A stretch of DNA of 22,039 nt from Desulfonema limicola (GCA_020718925.1 DYRC01000001.1:18800-40838); one strand, 5' to 3'; positions 15,917 through 22,039 are shown, numbered from the stretch's first letter. Made by a program: numbers and translations. Notes: a model not told the origin generated them from the sequence alone.

Positions 15917-15944
15917 GCCTCTTTCCGAATGGGAAGGGGCTTTT
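15917..15944 (+). terminator. Intrinsic terminator of the acs operon
   Basis: GCCTCTTTCC pairs with GGGAAGGGGC (10 bp, two G-U pairs) around a GAAT loop and is followed by TTTT. Two further copies lie at 16885-16913 and 18033-18060. Confidence 0.85.
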
Positions 15945-15979
15945 GCGTTGGCGTGAGAAACGGGAAAAAAATATTTTTC

Positions 15980-16008
15980 TTGACATATTACGTTAAAGGT
16001 AATATCTT
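15980..16008 (+). promoter_or_regulatory. higBA promoter and operator
   Basis: TTGACA (15980-15985), a 17-nt spacer and TATCTT (16003-16008) make a good sigma70 promoter. A perfect 7-bp inverted repeat ATATTAC/GTAATAT (15985-15991 and 15999-16005) covers the spacer, and an overlapping GGTAA-TATC-TTACC palindrome covers the -10 box. These are well placed for HigA (or HigBA) autorepression. Confidence 0.7.
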
Positions 16009-16058
16009 ACCCGTAACTAAATGCTCTTTTACAATATAACTTATAAGGAGAAGAAAGA

Positions 16059-16343
16059 ATGGCTATAAATTCTTTTGCTAACAGCGATGTGGAAAAATTA
16101 TTTAATGACAAGGCGGTTCGTCGTTTTCAAGCTATTGAACGTCAGGCAAGAAAGCGGCTGCATGTATTGGATAAAGCTAAAAATCGTGATGACCTTATGA
16201 TACATCCGGCAAATAAATTTCATTCCTTGATCGGAGATCGAAAGGGACAGTACGCTATCAGTATCAACAAACAATGGCGGATTTGTTTTAAATGGCAAGA
16301 TTGCAATGCTTATGATGTTGAAATTGTTAAGCATTACGAATGA
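16059..16343 (+). CDS. higB: HigB/RelE-like toxin
   Basis: A 94-residue protein of the HigB plasmid-maintenance-killer group. It has the usual order: a basic N-terminal helix pair (VRRFQAIERQARKRLHVL), HPANKFHSLIGDRKGQYAI, then INKQWRICFKW and a C-terminal DVEIVKHYE strand. These match the ribosome-dependent mRNA endonuclease fold. AAGGAGAAGAAAGA precedes the ATG at 16059. The toxin is first and the antitoxin second, the normal higBA order. The 157-base gap before higA is unusually wide for the family. Confidence 0.9.
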   Translation: MAINSFANSDVEKLFNDKAVRRFQAIERQARKRLHVLDKAKNRDDLMIHPANKFHSLIGDRKGQYAISINKQWRICFKWQDCNAYDVEIVKHYE

Positions 16344-16500
16344 AACCTTGATTGATATCACAGCATGGTATAAGCATGTCATATTTTATTATTTAAATAA
16401 TATTTAAAATTATTTTATTATTATAATTGAGGTAGTGGCTCATCTGAAACTGTTTATATGTGGAGTTGAATCACTACCCATATTTGAATTGGAGGATATT
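16344..16500. other. AT-rich spacer between higB and higA
   Basis: Contains a perfect palindrome ATTATTTAAATAAT near 16388-16401 and further TTATTATTATAATTG-type sequence. It may carry an internal higA promoter. HigA could also be read from an ATG-less frame opening at 16435, but GGAGG at 16491-16495 clearly marks the ATG at 16501. Confidence 0.4.
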
Positions 16501-16830
16501 ATGAAAACAGAAAAACTCCTTGATCCGATCACACCCGGAGAGATTCTTAAAGAAGATTTCATGGATACACTCGGTATCAGCATTAATAAGCTTGCGCGGG
16601 ATATTGCAGTTCCTCCGAATCGAATAAGTGCGATTGTGAATGGGAAACGAGCTATTACTGCTGATACTGCTCTGCGCTTGGAGAGATATTTCGGTGTCAG
16701 TACACAATTTTGGCTCAACCTTCAGGCTGACTATGATTTCAGAATGGCAAAGCGCAAAATCGGAGCTGACATTGAACGCCGGATCATTCCGTTTCAACAG
16801 AGTGGTGTGCTTTGTGAAGCGGCTGCATGA
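16501..16830 (+). CDS. higA: HigA antitoxin, XRE-type
   Basis: 109 residues from the ATG at 16501 (GGAGG 5 nt upstream). The protein has PITPGEILKEDFMD, then a helix-turn-helix (LGISINKLARDIAV, recognition helix NRISAIVNGKRAI) and the family segment FGVSTQFWLNLQADYD. It binds and neutralises HigB and represses the operon through the palindrome near 15985-16005. The last residues are CEAAA. Right after its stop begins a copy of the acsE 3' end plus terminator. A deleted second higA copy lies at 17939-18014. Confidence 0.9.
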   Translation: MKTEKLLDPITPGEILKEDFMDTLGISINKLARDIAVPPNRISAIVNGKRAITADTALRLERYFGVSTQFWLNLQADYDFRMAKRKIGADIERRIIPFQQSGVLCEAAA

Positions 16831-16833
16831 AAA

Positions 16834-16913
16834 AGAAGTCTGATTCATGGCTTGAAGTGTAAATTGCAGTTGTTTGAATATGAAGCCTCTTTCCGAATGG
16901 GAAGGGGCTTTTT
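16834..16913 (+). repeat. Duplicated acsE 3' tail and terminator (copy B)
   Basis: Matches 15860-15944: AGAAGTCTG, ATTCATGGCTTGAAGTGT, TTTGAATATGAAGCCTC and the whole terminator hairpin with GAAT loop and T-run. Differences are a 7-base deletion of one copy of a short direct repeat (TCTG), one extra base and a few substitutions. Starts within four bases of the higA stop. It still looks competent to terminate higBA transcription. Confidence 0.85.
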
Positions 16914-16939
16914 CTTAATAACCGGGAAATCAAAAAACT

Positions 16940-17374
16940 ATGCTCAATAAAAACAACAAAGAGCTTATAAGAAAAAGATATAATATAATCAAACCTTTTT
17001 CAATCAAGATGCCTGTTATAGATGGGATAGTGTTCAATCCGGTTACAAAACAGGATAGGGGTGAAAAAGAAAAATTCCTTATAGATACAGGGGCTGAATT
17101 GAATATCTTACGTGGAATATATGAAGACTTGTTAAAAATAAATAATAATCGAATCAGATGGCAGAAGATGTTATATCTTGGCGGCAAAAGTCCTAATCTT
17201 CCTGTCTATAAGGTTGGAATAGAGATCGAAGGCTATAGCTTTGATATTGAAGCGGTTATTGATGAAAAAAGAGAATTTTCTCTGCTGGGACAGGAATTTT
17301 TCAAAAAGCAACTGAGTGTTCTGAAGTTCCATGATAACGGGCATGGTGACTGGGTTACAATTTTTCGAGGTTAA
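16940..17374 (+). CDS. Retropepsin-like aspartic protease domain protein
   Basis: A 144-residue protein with the single-domain retropepsin pattern: FLIDTGAELNIL near residues 46-57 (catalytic DTG after a hydrophobic strand), a flap-like segment around LYLGGKSPNLPVYK, and the second-half motif FSLLGQEFFKK. Such proteins work as dimers. There is no reverse transcriptase or integrase nearby, so it is not evidence for a retroelement. Only a weak ribosome site (GGGAAA) precedes the ATG at 16940. Its stop overlaps the ribosome site of the next gene, indicating a two-gene operon. Strongly AT-rich and rich in AAA/ATA codons compared with the acs genes, suggesting transfer. Target unknown. Confidence 0.65.
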   Translation: MLNKNNKELIRKRYNIIKPFSIKMPVIDGIVFNPVTKQDRGEKEKFLIDTGAELNILRGIYEDLLKINNNRIRWQKMLYLGGKSPNLPVYKVGIEIEGYSFDIEAVIDEKREFSLLGQEFFKKQLSVLKFHDNGHGDWVTIFRG

Positions 17375-17388
17375 AGGAGAAAATATCC

Positions 17389-17937
17389 ATGAAATTCAGA
17401 GAATTGTTAGACAAAGTGGTATTGGTTTTATATGAATTAAAGTCTGAGAGAGGAATGGGCTATTATAATTTAAATAAAATAATAGAAAAGATAGGTTATC
17501 CTTCAGACCTATCAGAAATGAATAAACTCGCAAAATATTTGGAAGCCAAGGGTTATATAAAAATAAAACCCGAATTCGGAACAATATTTGCTAAGATAAC
17601 TCATGCCGGATTGGTTTATGTAGAAGATAATAACCTAACATTAAATAAGCTGGAAATTCACTTTAATGTTGACGATGCCCCTATTTATAATGAGGATGAG
17701 GTTGACTATTTAAAATTCAGACAACCTTTATTGGATATTATAAAAAGAATGAAAAATCTTCTGACAAAAAACAAGAAAGGCAAGACAGATGTAGGTAAGG
17801 ATGTAGATATATTAAAGCTTGAAATGAGTAAAATAAACCCGAACAACGAAATTATAGAATTTAAATTACGTGATTTGGAAAATGAAAAGTTATTAAGAAA
17901 TCGTGTAGAAGAGATCAGAGAGGCTTTGGATATTTGA
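17389..17937 (+). CDS. Winged-helix-like protein paired with the retropepsin-like gene
   Basis: 182 residues, good ribosome site AAAGGAGA overlapping the upstream stop. The first 80 residues have a winged-helix-like order: helix LLDKVVLVLYEL, then YYNLNKIIEKIG, a recognition-type helix DLSEMNKLAKYLEAKGYI and a hairpin ending KITHAGLVYVED. A linker follows, then charged helices (FRQPLLDIIKRMKNLL) and a C-terminal coiled coil (KLRDLENEKLLRNRVEEI). I do not recognise a named family. A DNA-binding regulator that may be a substrate or controller of the adjacent protease is possible but unproved. The higA remnant starts one base after its stop, so the right edge of the cassette is here. Confidence 0.5.
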   Translation: MKFRELLDKVVLVLYELKSERGMGYYNLNKIIEKIGYPSDLSEMNKLAKYLEAKGYIKIKPEFGTIFAKITHAGLVYVEDNNLTLNKLEIHFNVDDAPIYNEDEVDYLKFRQPLLDIIKRMKNLLTKNKKGKTDVGKDVDILKLEMSKINPNNEIIEFKLRDLENEKLLRNRVEEIREALDI

Positions 17938-17938
17938 T

Positions 17939-18014
17939 GGAATCAGCGGCGCTATTGTGAATGGAAAACAAGCTATTTCAACAAATAGGCATATTTTGCG
18001 AAGCGGCGGCATAA
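17939..18014 (+). pseudogene. Internally deleted higA remnant
   Basis: Bases 17939-17977 read GISGAIVNGKQAI, matching the recognition helix of HigA (NRISAIVNGKRAI). They join directly to sequence matching the higA 3' end, read in another frame as QQIGIFCEAAA and TAA (HigA: QQSGVLCEAAA). Compared with higA at 16501, about 137 bases are missing (equivalent of 16657-16793), which shifts the frame. The 5' half is also absent. A second, diverged higBA copy must once have stood here. Confidence 0.8.
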
Positions 18015-18032
18015 CAGAAGATTCAACATAAA

Positions 18033-18060
18033 GTTTCTTTCCGAAAGGGAAGGGGCTTTT
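18033..18060. terminator. Third copy of the acsE-type terminator (copy C)
   Basis: GTTTCTTTCC and GGGAAGGGGC form a 10-bp stem with several G-U pairs and a GAAA loop, followed by TTTT. The preceding AGAAGATTCA recalls the AGAAGTCTGATTCA of copy B. On the minus strand it begins right at the stop of the large GT41 gene and can serve as its terminator too. Confidence 0.7.
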
Positions 18061-21000
18061 CTATCTTTGTCCCTTTCTGAAATCTTTCCATATCTGCTTA
18101 TACAGCATTTCCAAATCCTTAACAAATCGCGGCGTATCAAACAACGGCTCTGTATAGCGATTCTTCTCAAGACGCTGACGGATTCTCTGCAATTCAGTAT
18201 GCTGAGTTGCCAATTTCAGCACAAGTCGCTCGTATTCTTCCAAATTATGCGTAATCAGTTCCGGCAATCCGATAGCCGTCAGCAGGCTGGAAGCTGCCCG
18301 CGAAGCAAAATGCGTTCCCTGAAGCGTAATTACCGGCACACCCGCCCAAAGCGCATCGCTGGTTGTGGCATGACCGTTATAAATTCTTGTATCCAAAGCC
18401 AAATCCGCAAGCCCCATCCGCGCCAGATGCTCCGCCTTATCCGGCAGTATCGGCGCGAAAATAAGCCGTTCAGGATTGATGCCCCTTGCGCCTGCTTCCA
18501 TTCGCAGATTTTTTTCTCCGATGTCATTTCGGGTCGGCAGCCACAATACGCTGTCCGGTACTTGTTTTAACAGCCGCATCCAGACATCGAACATCAGCGG
18601 CTCAAATTTATAGACCTGATTGAACGAAGAAAAAACAAACAGGTCATTGGGTAATCCGACATCGGCGCGGTGAAAGGCTTTGTCCGATATGGGTTGAAGC
18701 CGATTGTTAATCATGTAGCAATGCGGCATATACGCCTGCTTTTCGCTGTAATACGGCGCGTGTTCCGGCGGACTGACAACTTTATCCGTGATAATGTAAT
18801 CAAAAAAATCAGCCCCGCTTGTGCCTGCAAATCCGAGCCAAGTCATCTGAATCGGCGCAGGACGCAGCACACAGATTTCCAATCTGGAATTGGTCGTATG
18901 CCCCATCAGGTCCACCAGAATATCTATGCCGTCTTCATAAATTCGCTTTGCCGCATCAACATAACTCATCTGAATCATATCCACAAAGTGATCACAGCTT
19001 TGGGCGATTTTCTGACGATAAAATCTGCCATCGTCTTCGCCGTAAGAATAGCAGAAAATTTCAAACTCACGCCGGTTATGTGCGCCAAATAATTCCGAAA
19101 TCAGATGAGATACCGGATGATCTCTGAAATCCGCAGACAGATAGCCGATTTTAAGTTTTAAGTGTGAAGTGTTAAGTGTTAAGTTGTCAAATCTGTCCTT
19201 CTTGAAGGGAAAATCAGGTTTTAAACCCGTCATGCGCTGAGATGCTTCGCTGCTCCACGCTTTTGCCACAACAAAATTGTGCTGAGGATTTGCAACGCGG
19301 GTAATGTTGATAAACGCGGTTTCATCCGGGCGTTCTCCTTTGGCAAGGCTGTCGTTTGTAATCTGATCCAGCCGCGCAGACATGCCCGGCAGGTCTTTCC
19401 ACGCGCAGATATAGCGCAGGCGGTGAAAGAGATTGACCAGCGCCTTACCATAATCCGGTTCTATTTCAACCGCTTTCTGATAACACTGAATCGCTTCGTT
19501 AAGCATTCCCCGGCTTTGAAACAGATTGCCCATGTTGTAATAGGCTTTGGTATATCGGGGATCAGCCTGAATCACCTTTTGAAAACATTCCAAAGATTCA
19601 TTATATTTGCCGATGTCTTTATACGCCAGCCCGAGATTATTATATACCCCATAAAAATCCGGTTTAAGCGCAATGACCTTTTGAAAGCAGGCTATTGCTT
19701 CTTCAACCCTGCGCTGTCCGTGAAGAGACGTTCCCATATTGTTGTAGTAAGCCGCCTGCTGCTCGGCAGTGTCGTGTCTCCCCTCTCCGCTCCGGGGAGG
19801 GGTCGGGGGTGGGGTCTCTCCGATCCGGGGAGGGGGCGGGGATGGGTAAATCTGACGCGGACTCTGACCGGACTTGAAGATTTCCCACATCTGCCGATAA
19901 GCATTTTCCAGATTCCGGGCAAATCGCGGCGTATCAAAGAGCGGCTGTGTGAGGCGATATTTTGCCAATTTCTGCCGAATCATGTTCAACTCATTCGGAT
20001 TGTTTGCCAATCGAACAGCAAAATCCTGATATTCCTGTAAATTGCGGGCAATCAAGGGACATCCGACAGCATTCAGAATGCTTGATGATACACGCGAAGC
20101 AAAATGCGTTCCGATCATGGCAATCACCGGCACACCTGCCCACAGCGCATCGCTGGTCGTGGTATGTCCATTATAAATCCTTGTATCCAATGCCAAATCC
20201 GCCAATTTATGCCGTGCCAGATGCTCGTCTTTAGGCACTTTCGGGGCAAATATCAGGCGATTCGGATGAATGCCGCGCTTCTGCGCTTCTTTTTTCAGAT
20301 TATTTTCAGTAAGCTGACTTCTCCACAACAACCACAACACGCTGTTCGGCACTTGGCGCAGAATATTCATCCACACATCAAACATCACCGGCTCAATTTT
20401 ATACGGCTGATTAAATGAGCAGAACACAAAGGGGAGTGAGGAGTGAGAAGTGAGAAGTGATTTCTCATTTCTCATTTCTAAATCCGGCAGATCAACATCC
20501 GCCCGCTTCATCTGCTTGGGCGAAATCGGCTGAAATTGATCATTGACCTGATAGCAATCCGGCATAAACACCAGTTGTTCGCTGTACCATTGCGCGTGGT
20601 TTTCCGGCGTAACAATCCTGTCAGTAATCATGTAATCGAAAAATTTCGCGCCGCTGGTTCCCGGAAAGCCCAGATACGTTACCTGAATCGGCGCAGGACG
20701 AAACGCACAGATTTCAAGCCGGTTGCTTTTGGTATGTCCCATCAGATCCACCAGAATATCCACGCCATCTTCGTGAATACGCCGCGCCGCGTCTTCATCA
20801 TTGAGTCCGAATAAATCAACAAACCGGTCGCAATCCTGCCGAATGCGCTGCCGATGAACGCTGCCATCATCCCATCCGTAAGAATAGCAAAAGATTTCAA
20901 ATTCTTTTCGGTCATGAACCTTGAACAGTCCGGCAATCAGATGCGCCACCGGATGATTGCGGAAATCATTGGATAAATAGCCGATGCGAAGCCCCCCTCC

Positions 21001-22039
21001 CCCTGCCCCCTCCCCGAAACGGAGAGGGGAGTTACTCTTCCCCCCCTTCCCTTTCAGGGAAGGGGGTTGGGGGGTTAGGTTAGCTGCCCACGACCTTGCC
21101 ACCTCAAGATTATACGCAGGTTCCGCATGTCGTGAAATATTTGAAAAAGGATTCTCAACAGCTTTGAGTCCTTTTTTCAGATTCTCGCGGCTTAACTCGT
21201 CTATGCGGCGTTGCAGCGCAGGATATGCGTCCCAATCGCAGGCGTGCTGGTATTGATGCGCCAGACTGTCATACGCATCGGTGAAATGCGGCTTGAATTG
21301 AACCACTTTCTGAAAGCAGGGAATGGCGTCTTCTATTTTTCCCATATCTTTCAATGCACAGCCTAAGTTGTAATATACTTCGATAAAATCCGGCTTGACC
21401 TCAATGGCTTTTTGAAAATAAGGAACAGCTTCGTCCAGCCTGCCCAAATCTTTCAACCCGGTTCCCATGTTGTTGTAAGCATCCGCAAAATCGGGCTTGA
21501 GTTGAATTACTCTGTGATAACAGGCAAATGCTTCATCCATGCGCTTTTTGGCTTTGAGCGCGTTGCCCATATTATACCAAGCATCAGGAAAATCCGGTTT
21601 TATCTCAACCGCTTTCTGATAAGACATGATGGCTTCATCAAATTTATTCCGAAGCTTGAACGCGGTGCCAAGATTCGTATAATAATGCGGATTATCAGGA
21701 GAAATCTGAATTGCCCGGCTGATAAGCCTGATTGCTTCATCGTATTTTTTATCGCAATGTGCTAAAATCCCCAGCAAATGAAGCGCTTCGGCATGATTGG
21801 GCTGAGTGGCAAGAATCTGCCGATAGCATTGTTCAGCCTCCTGCAATTTACCGGCTTGCTGATAGGCAAATCCCTGATGAAGAAGACTACCTAACCCCCC
21901 GCCCCCCTTCCCTGAAAGGGCAGGGGGAGTCTCCGCTGTTTTTCCCCTCTCCGTTTCGGGGAGGGGGCAGGGGGAGGGGTGAAGACCTAACCCCCCGCCC
22001 CCCTTCCCTGAAAGGGCAGGGGGAGTCTCCGCTGTTTTT
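18061..22039 (-). CDS. Tandem TPR plus GT41 (SPINDLY/OGT-like) glycosyltransferase, N-terminus beyond window
   Basis: At least 1326 codons; the frame stays open to the right edge, so the start lies outside. Numbering from the TTG at 21846: TPRs to about residue 195, GT41 catalytic domain 286-655, linker, TPRs 696-800, second GT41 domain 899-1255. The first TPR helix (HQGFAYQQAGKLQEAEQCY) begins before 21846, so a start there would cut a repeat. Each catalytic unit has the OGT hallmarks: DFRNHPVAHL / DFRDHPVSHL, DILVDLMGHT, RPAPIQ, FNQPYKIEP / FNQVYKFEP (UDP-contact Lys) and YNGHTTTSDALWAG / YNGHATTSDALWAG. These transfer GlcNAc or another sugar to Ser/Thr of cytosolic proteins, sometimes flagellins; the target is unknown. 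Five in-frame repeat insertions sit in its linkers. Confidence 0.88.
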   Translation of the reverse strand, partial: KTAETPPALSGKGGGGLGLHPSPCPLPETERGKTAETPPALSGKGGGGLGSLLHQGFAYQQAGKLQEAEQCYRQILATQPNHAEALHLLGILAHCDKKYDEAIRLISRAIQISPDNPHYYTNLGTAFKLRNKFDEAIMSYQKAVEIKPDFPDAWYNMGNALKAKKRMDEAFACYHRVIQLKPDFADAYNNMGTGLKDLGRLDEAVPYFQKAIEVKPDFIEVYYNLGCALKDMGKIEDAIPCFQKVVQFKPHFTDAYDSLAHQYQHACDWDAYPALQRRIDELSRENLKKGLKAVENPFSNISRHAEPAYNLEVARSWAANLTPQPPSLKGKGGKSNSPLRFGEGAGGGGLRIGYLSNDFRNHPVAHLIAGLFKVHDRKEFEIFCYSYGWDDGSVHRQRIRQDCDRFVDLFGLNDEDAARRIHEDGVDILVDLMGHTKSNRLEICAFRPAPIQVTYLGFPGTSGAKFFDYMITDRIVTPENHAQWYSEQLVFMPDCYQVNDQFQPISPKQMKRADVDLPDLEMRNEKSLLTSHSSLPFVFCSFNQPYKIEPVMFDVWMNILRQVPNSVLWLLWRSQLTENNLKKEAQKRGIHPNRLIFAPKVPKDEHLARHKLADLALDTRIYNGHTTTSDALWAGVPVIAMIGTHFASRVSSSILNAVGCPLIARNLQEYQDFAVRLANNPNELNMIRQKLAKYRLTQPLFDTPRFARNLENAYRQMWEIFKSGQSPRQIYPSPPPPRIGETPPPTPPRSGEGRHDTAEQQAAYYNNMGTSLHGQRRVEEAIACFQKVIALKPDFYGVYNNLGLAYKDIGKYNESLECFQKVIQADPRYTKAYYNMGNLFQSRGMLNEAIQCYQKAVEIEPDYGKALVNLFHRLRYICAWKDLPGMSARLDQITNDSLAKGERPDETAFINITRVANPQHNFVVAKAWSSEASQRMTGLKPDFPFKKDRFDNLTLNTSHLKLKIGYLSADFRDHPVSHLISELFGAHNRREFEIFCYSYGEDDGRFYRQKIAQSCDHFVDMIQMSYVDAAKRIYEDGIDILVDLMGHTTNSRLEICVLRPAPIQMTWLGFAGTSGADFFDYIITDKVVSPPEHAPYYSEKQAYMPHCYMINNRLQPISDKAFHRADVGLPNDLFVFSSFNQVYKFEPLMFDVWMRLLKQVPDSVLWLPTRNDIGEKNLRMEAGARGINPERLIFAPILPDKAEHLARMGLADLALDTRIYNGHATTSDALWAGVPVITLQGTHFASRAASSLLTAIGLPELITHNLEEYERLVLKLATQHTELQRIRQRLEKNRYTEPLFDTPRFVKDLEMLYKQIWKDFRKGQR
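19153..19187. repeat. In-gene heptamer array, GT41 unit 2 linker
   Basis: Five consecutive 7-mers: AAGTTTT, AAGTGTG, AAGTGTT, AAGTGTT, AAGTTGT. Same unit as the cooS-acsB intergenic array. Encodes NLTLNTSHLKLK on the minus strand, between the TPR linker and the start of the second catalytic domain (KIGYLSADF). Confidence 0.88.
19776..19848. repeat. In-gene GC-rich palindromic element, inter-unit linker
   Basis: CCCCTCTCCG (19780-19789) pairs with CGGGGAGGGG (19793-19802), followed by a second CTCTCCGATCCGGGGAGGGG fold. It encodes the proline-rich linker YPSPPPPRIGETPPPTPP between the two TPR-GT41 halves without breaking the frame. Confidence 0.85.
20433..20481. repeat. In-gene heptamer array, GT41 unit 1 catalytic linker
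   Basis: Seven 7-mers: GGAGTGA twice, GAAGTGA twice, TTTCTCA twice, TTTCTAA. The right block is an inverted near-copy of the left, so it folds as a hairpin like the 11118-11209 array. Encodes EMRNEKSLLTSHSSLP between the N- and C-lobes of catalytic unit 1; unit 2 lacks it. 49 bases. Confidence 0.88.
20990..21082. repeat. In-gene GC-rich palindromic element, GT41 unit 1 linker
   Basis: Two hairpins (CCTCCCCGAAACGGAGAGGG and CCCTTCCCTTTCAGGGAAGGG) in the order seen at other copies. Encodes NLTPQPPSLKGKGGKSN followed by SPLRFGEGAGGGG, between the TPR linker and LRIGYLSNDF. This is the same linker that carries the heptamer array in unit 2. Confidence 0.88.
21887..22039. repeat. Tandemly repeated GC-rich element at the right edge
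   Basis: Bases 21891-21943 and 21987-22039 are identical over 53 bases, offset by 96. The piece between contains CCCCTCTCCGTTTCGGGGAG, a palindrome of the same family. The 96-base period is a multiple of three, and the minus-strand GT41 frame passes through both copies without a stop. More copies may lie beyond the edge. Confidence 0.9.

Noticed and set aside
16940..17374. Retroelement because of the retropepsin motif
   Set aside because: No reverse transcriptase, integrase or terminal repeats; single-domain retropepsin-like proteins are known in bacteria without retroelements.
19279..20040. 253-codon plus-strand frame inside the GT41 gene
   Set aside because: Antisense shadow that runs through the repeat element; the TPR/GT41 frame is unmistakable.
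21846..21846. TTG at 21846 as start of the GT41 protein
   Set aside because: The first TPR helix begins upstream of it in the same open frame, which continues to the window edge, and no start codon with a ribosome site is visible.

Overview
The window looks like chromosomal DNA of an anaerobic desulfobacterial-type bacterium (Desulfobacterota). I infer this from the bacterial Wood-Ljungdahl operon, the arylpyruvate-type oxidoreductase/CoA-ligase pair, and the mix of compact operons with many GC-rich palindromic repeats and short tandem repeats. No rRNA, tRNA or species marker is present, so the taxon is an inference.

Layout. Bases 1-188 (+) hold the 3' end of a HEAT-like gene, followed by convergent hairpins. 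Bases 259-3922 (-) hold a YiiX-like NlpC/P60 protein read in frame with an antitoxin-like domain, a PaaK-family aryl-CoA ligase, IorB, a 70-residue coiled-coil protein and a SLOG-like protein. Bases 4053-5405 are an insertion zone: a GC-rich palindromic element, then a PIN-domain toxin/partner cassette (-) bracketed by a 108-bp direct repeat made of the argH leader and its first 10 codons. Bases 5375-6888 (+) carry intact argH and a tiny LptM-like lipoprotein.

Bases 7435-15895 (+) are the CODH/acetyl-CoA synthase operon acsD-cooS-acsB-acsC-acsE, ending in a terminator. Together the products reduce CO2 to CO, move a methyl group from methyl-tetrahydrofolate via the corrinoid protein, and join both with CoA to acetyl-CoA. 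The reverse direction would serve acetate oxidation. Three of the four intergenic gaps of this operon contain large repeats or hairpins.

Bases 15960-18060 (+) are a second insertion zone: higBA, a copy of the acsE 3' tail with its terminator, an AT-rich two-gene cassette (retropepsin-like protease plus winged-helix-like protein), a deleted higA remnant, and a third terminator copy. Bases 18061-22039 (-) are a very large gene, open at the right edge, encoding two consecutive TPR plus GT41 (O-GlcNAc-transferase/SPINDLY-like) units.

The most unusual features are these. (1) Accessory cassettes at two loci are bracketed by duplicated edges of a host gene: the argH 5' end and the acsE 3' end. (2) GC-rich palindromic elements and heptamer-period tandem arrays that also sit in intergenic gaps are inserted in frame at five linker positions of the GT41 gene. 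(3) A retropepsin-like plus winged-helix-like pair has no recognised function.
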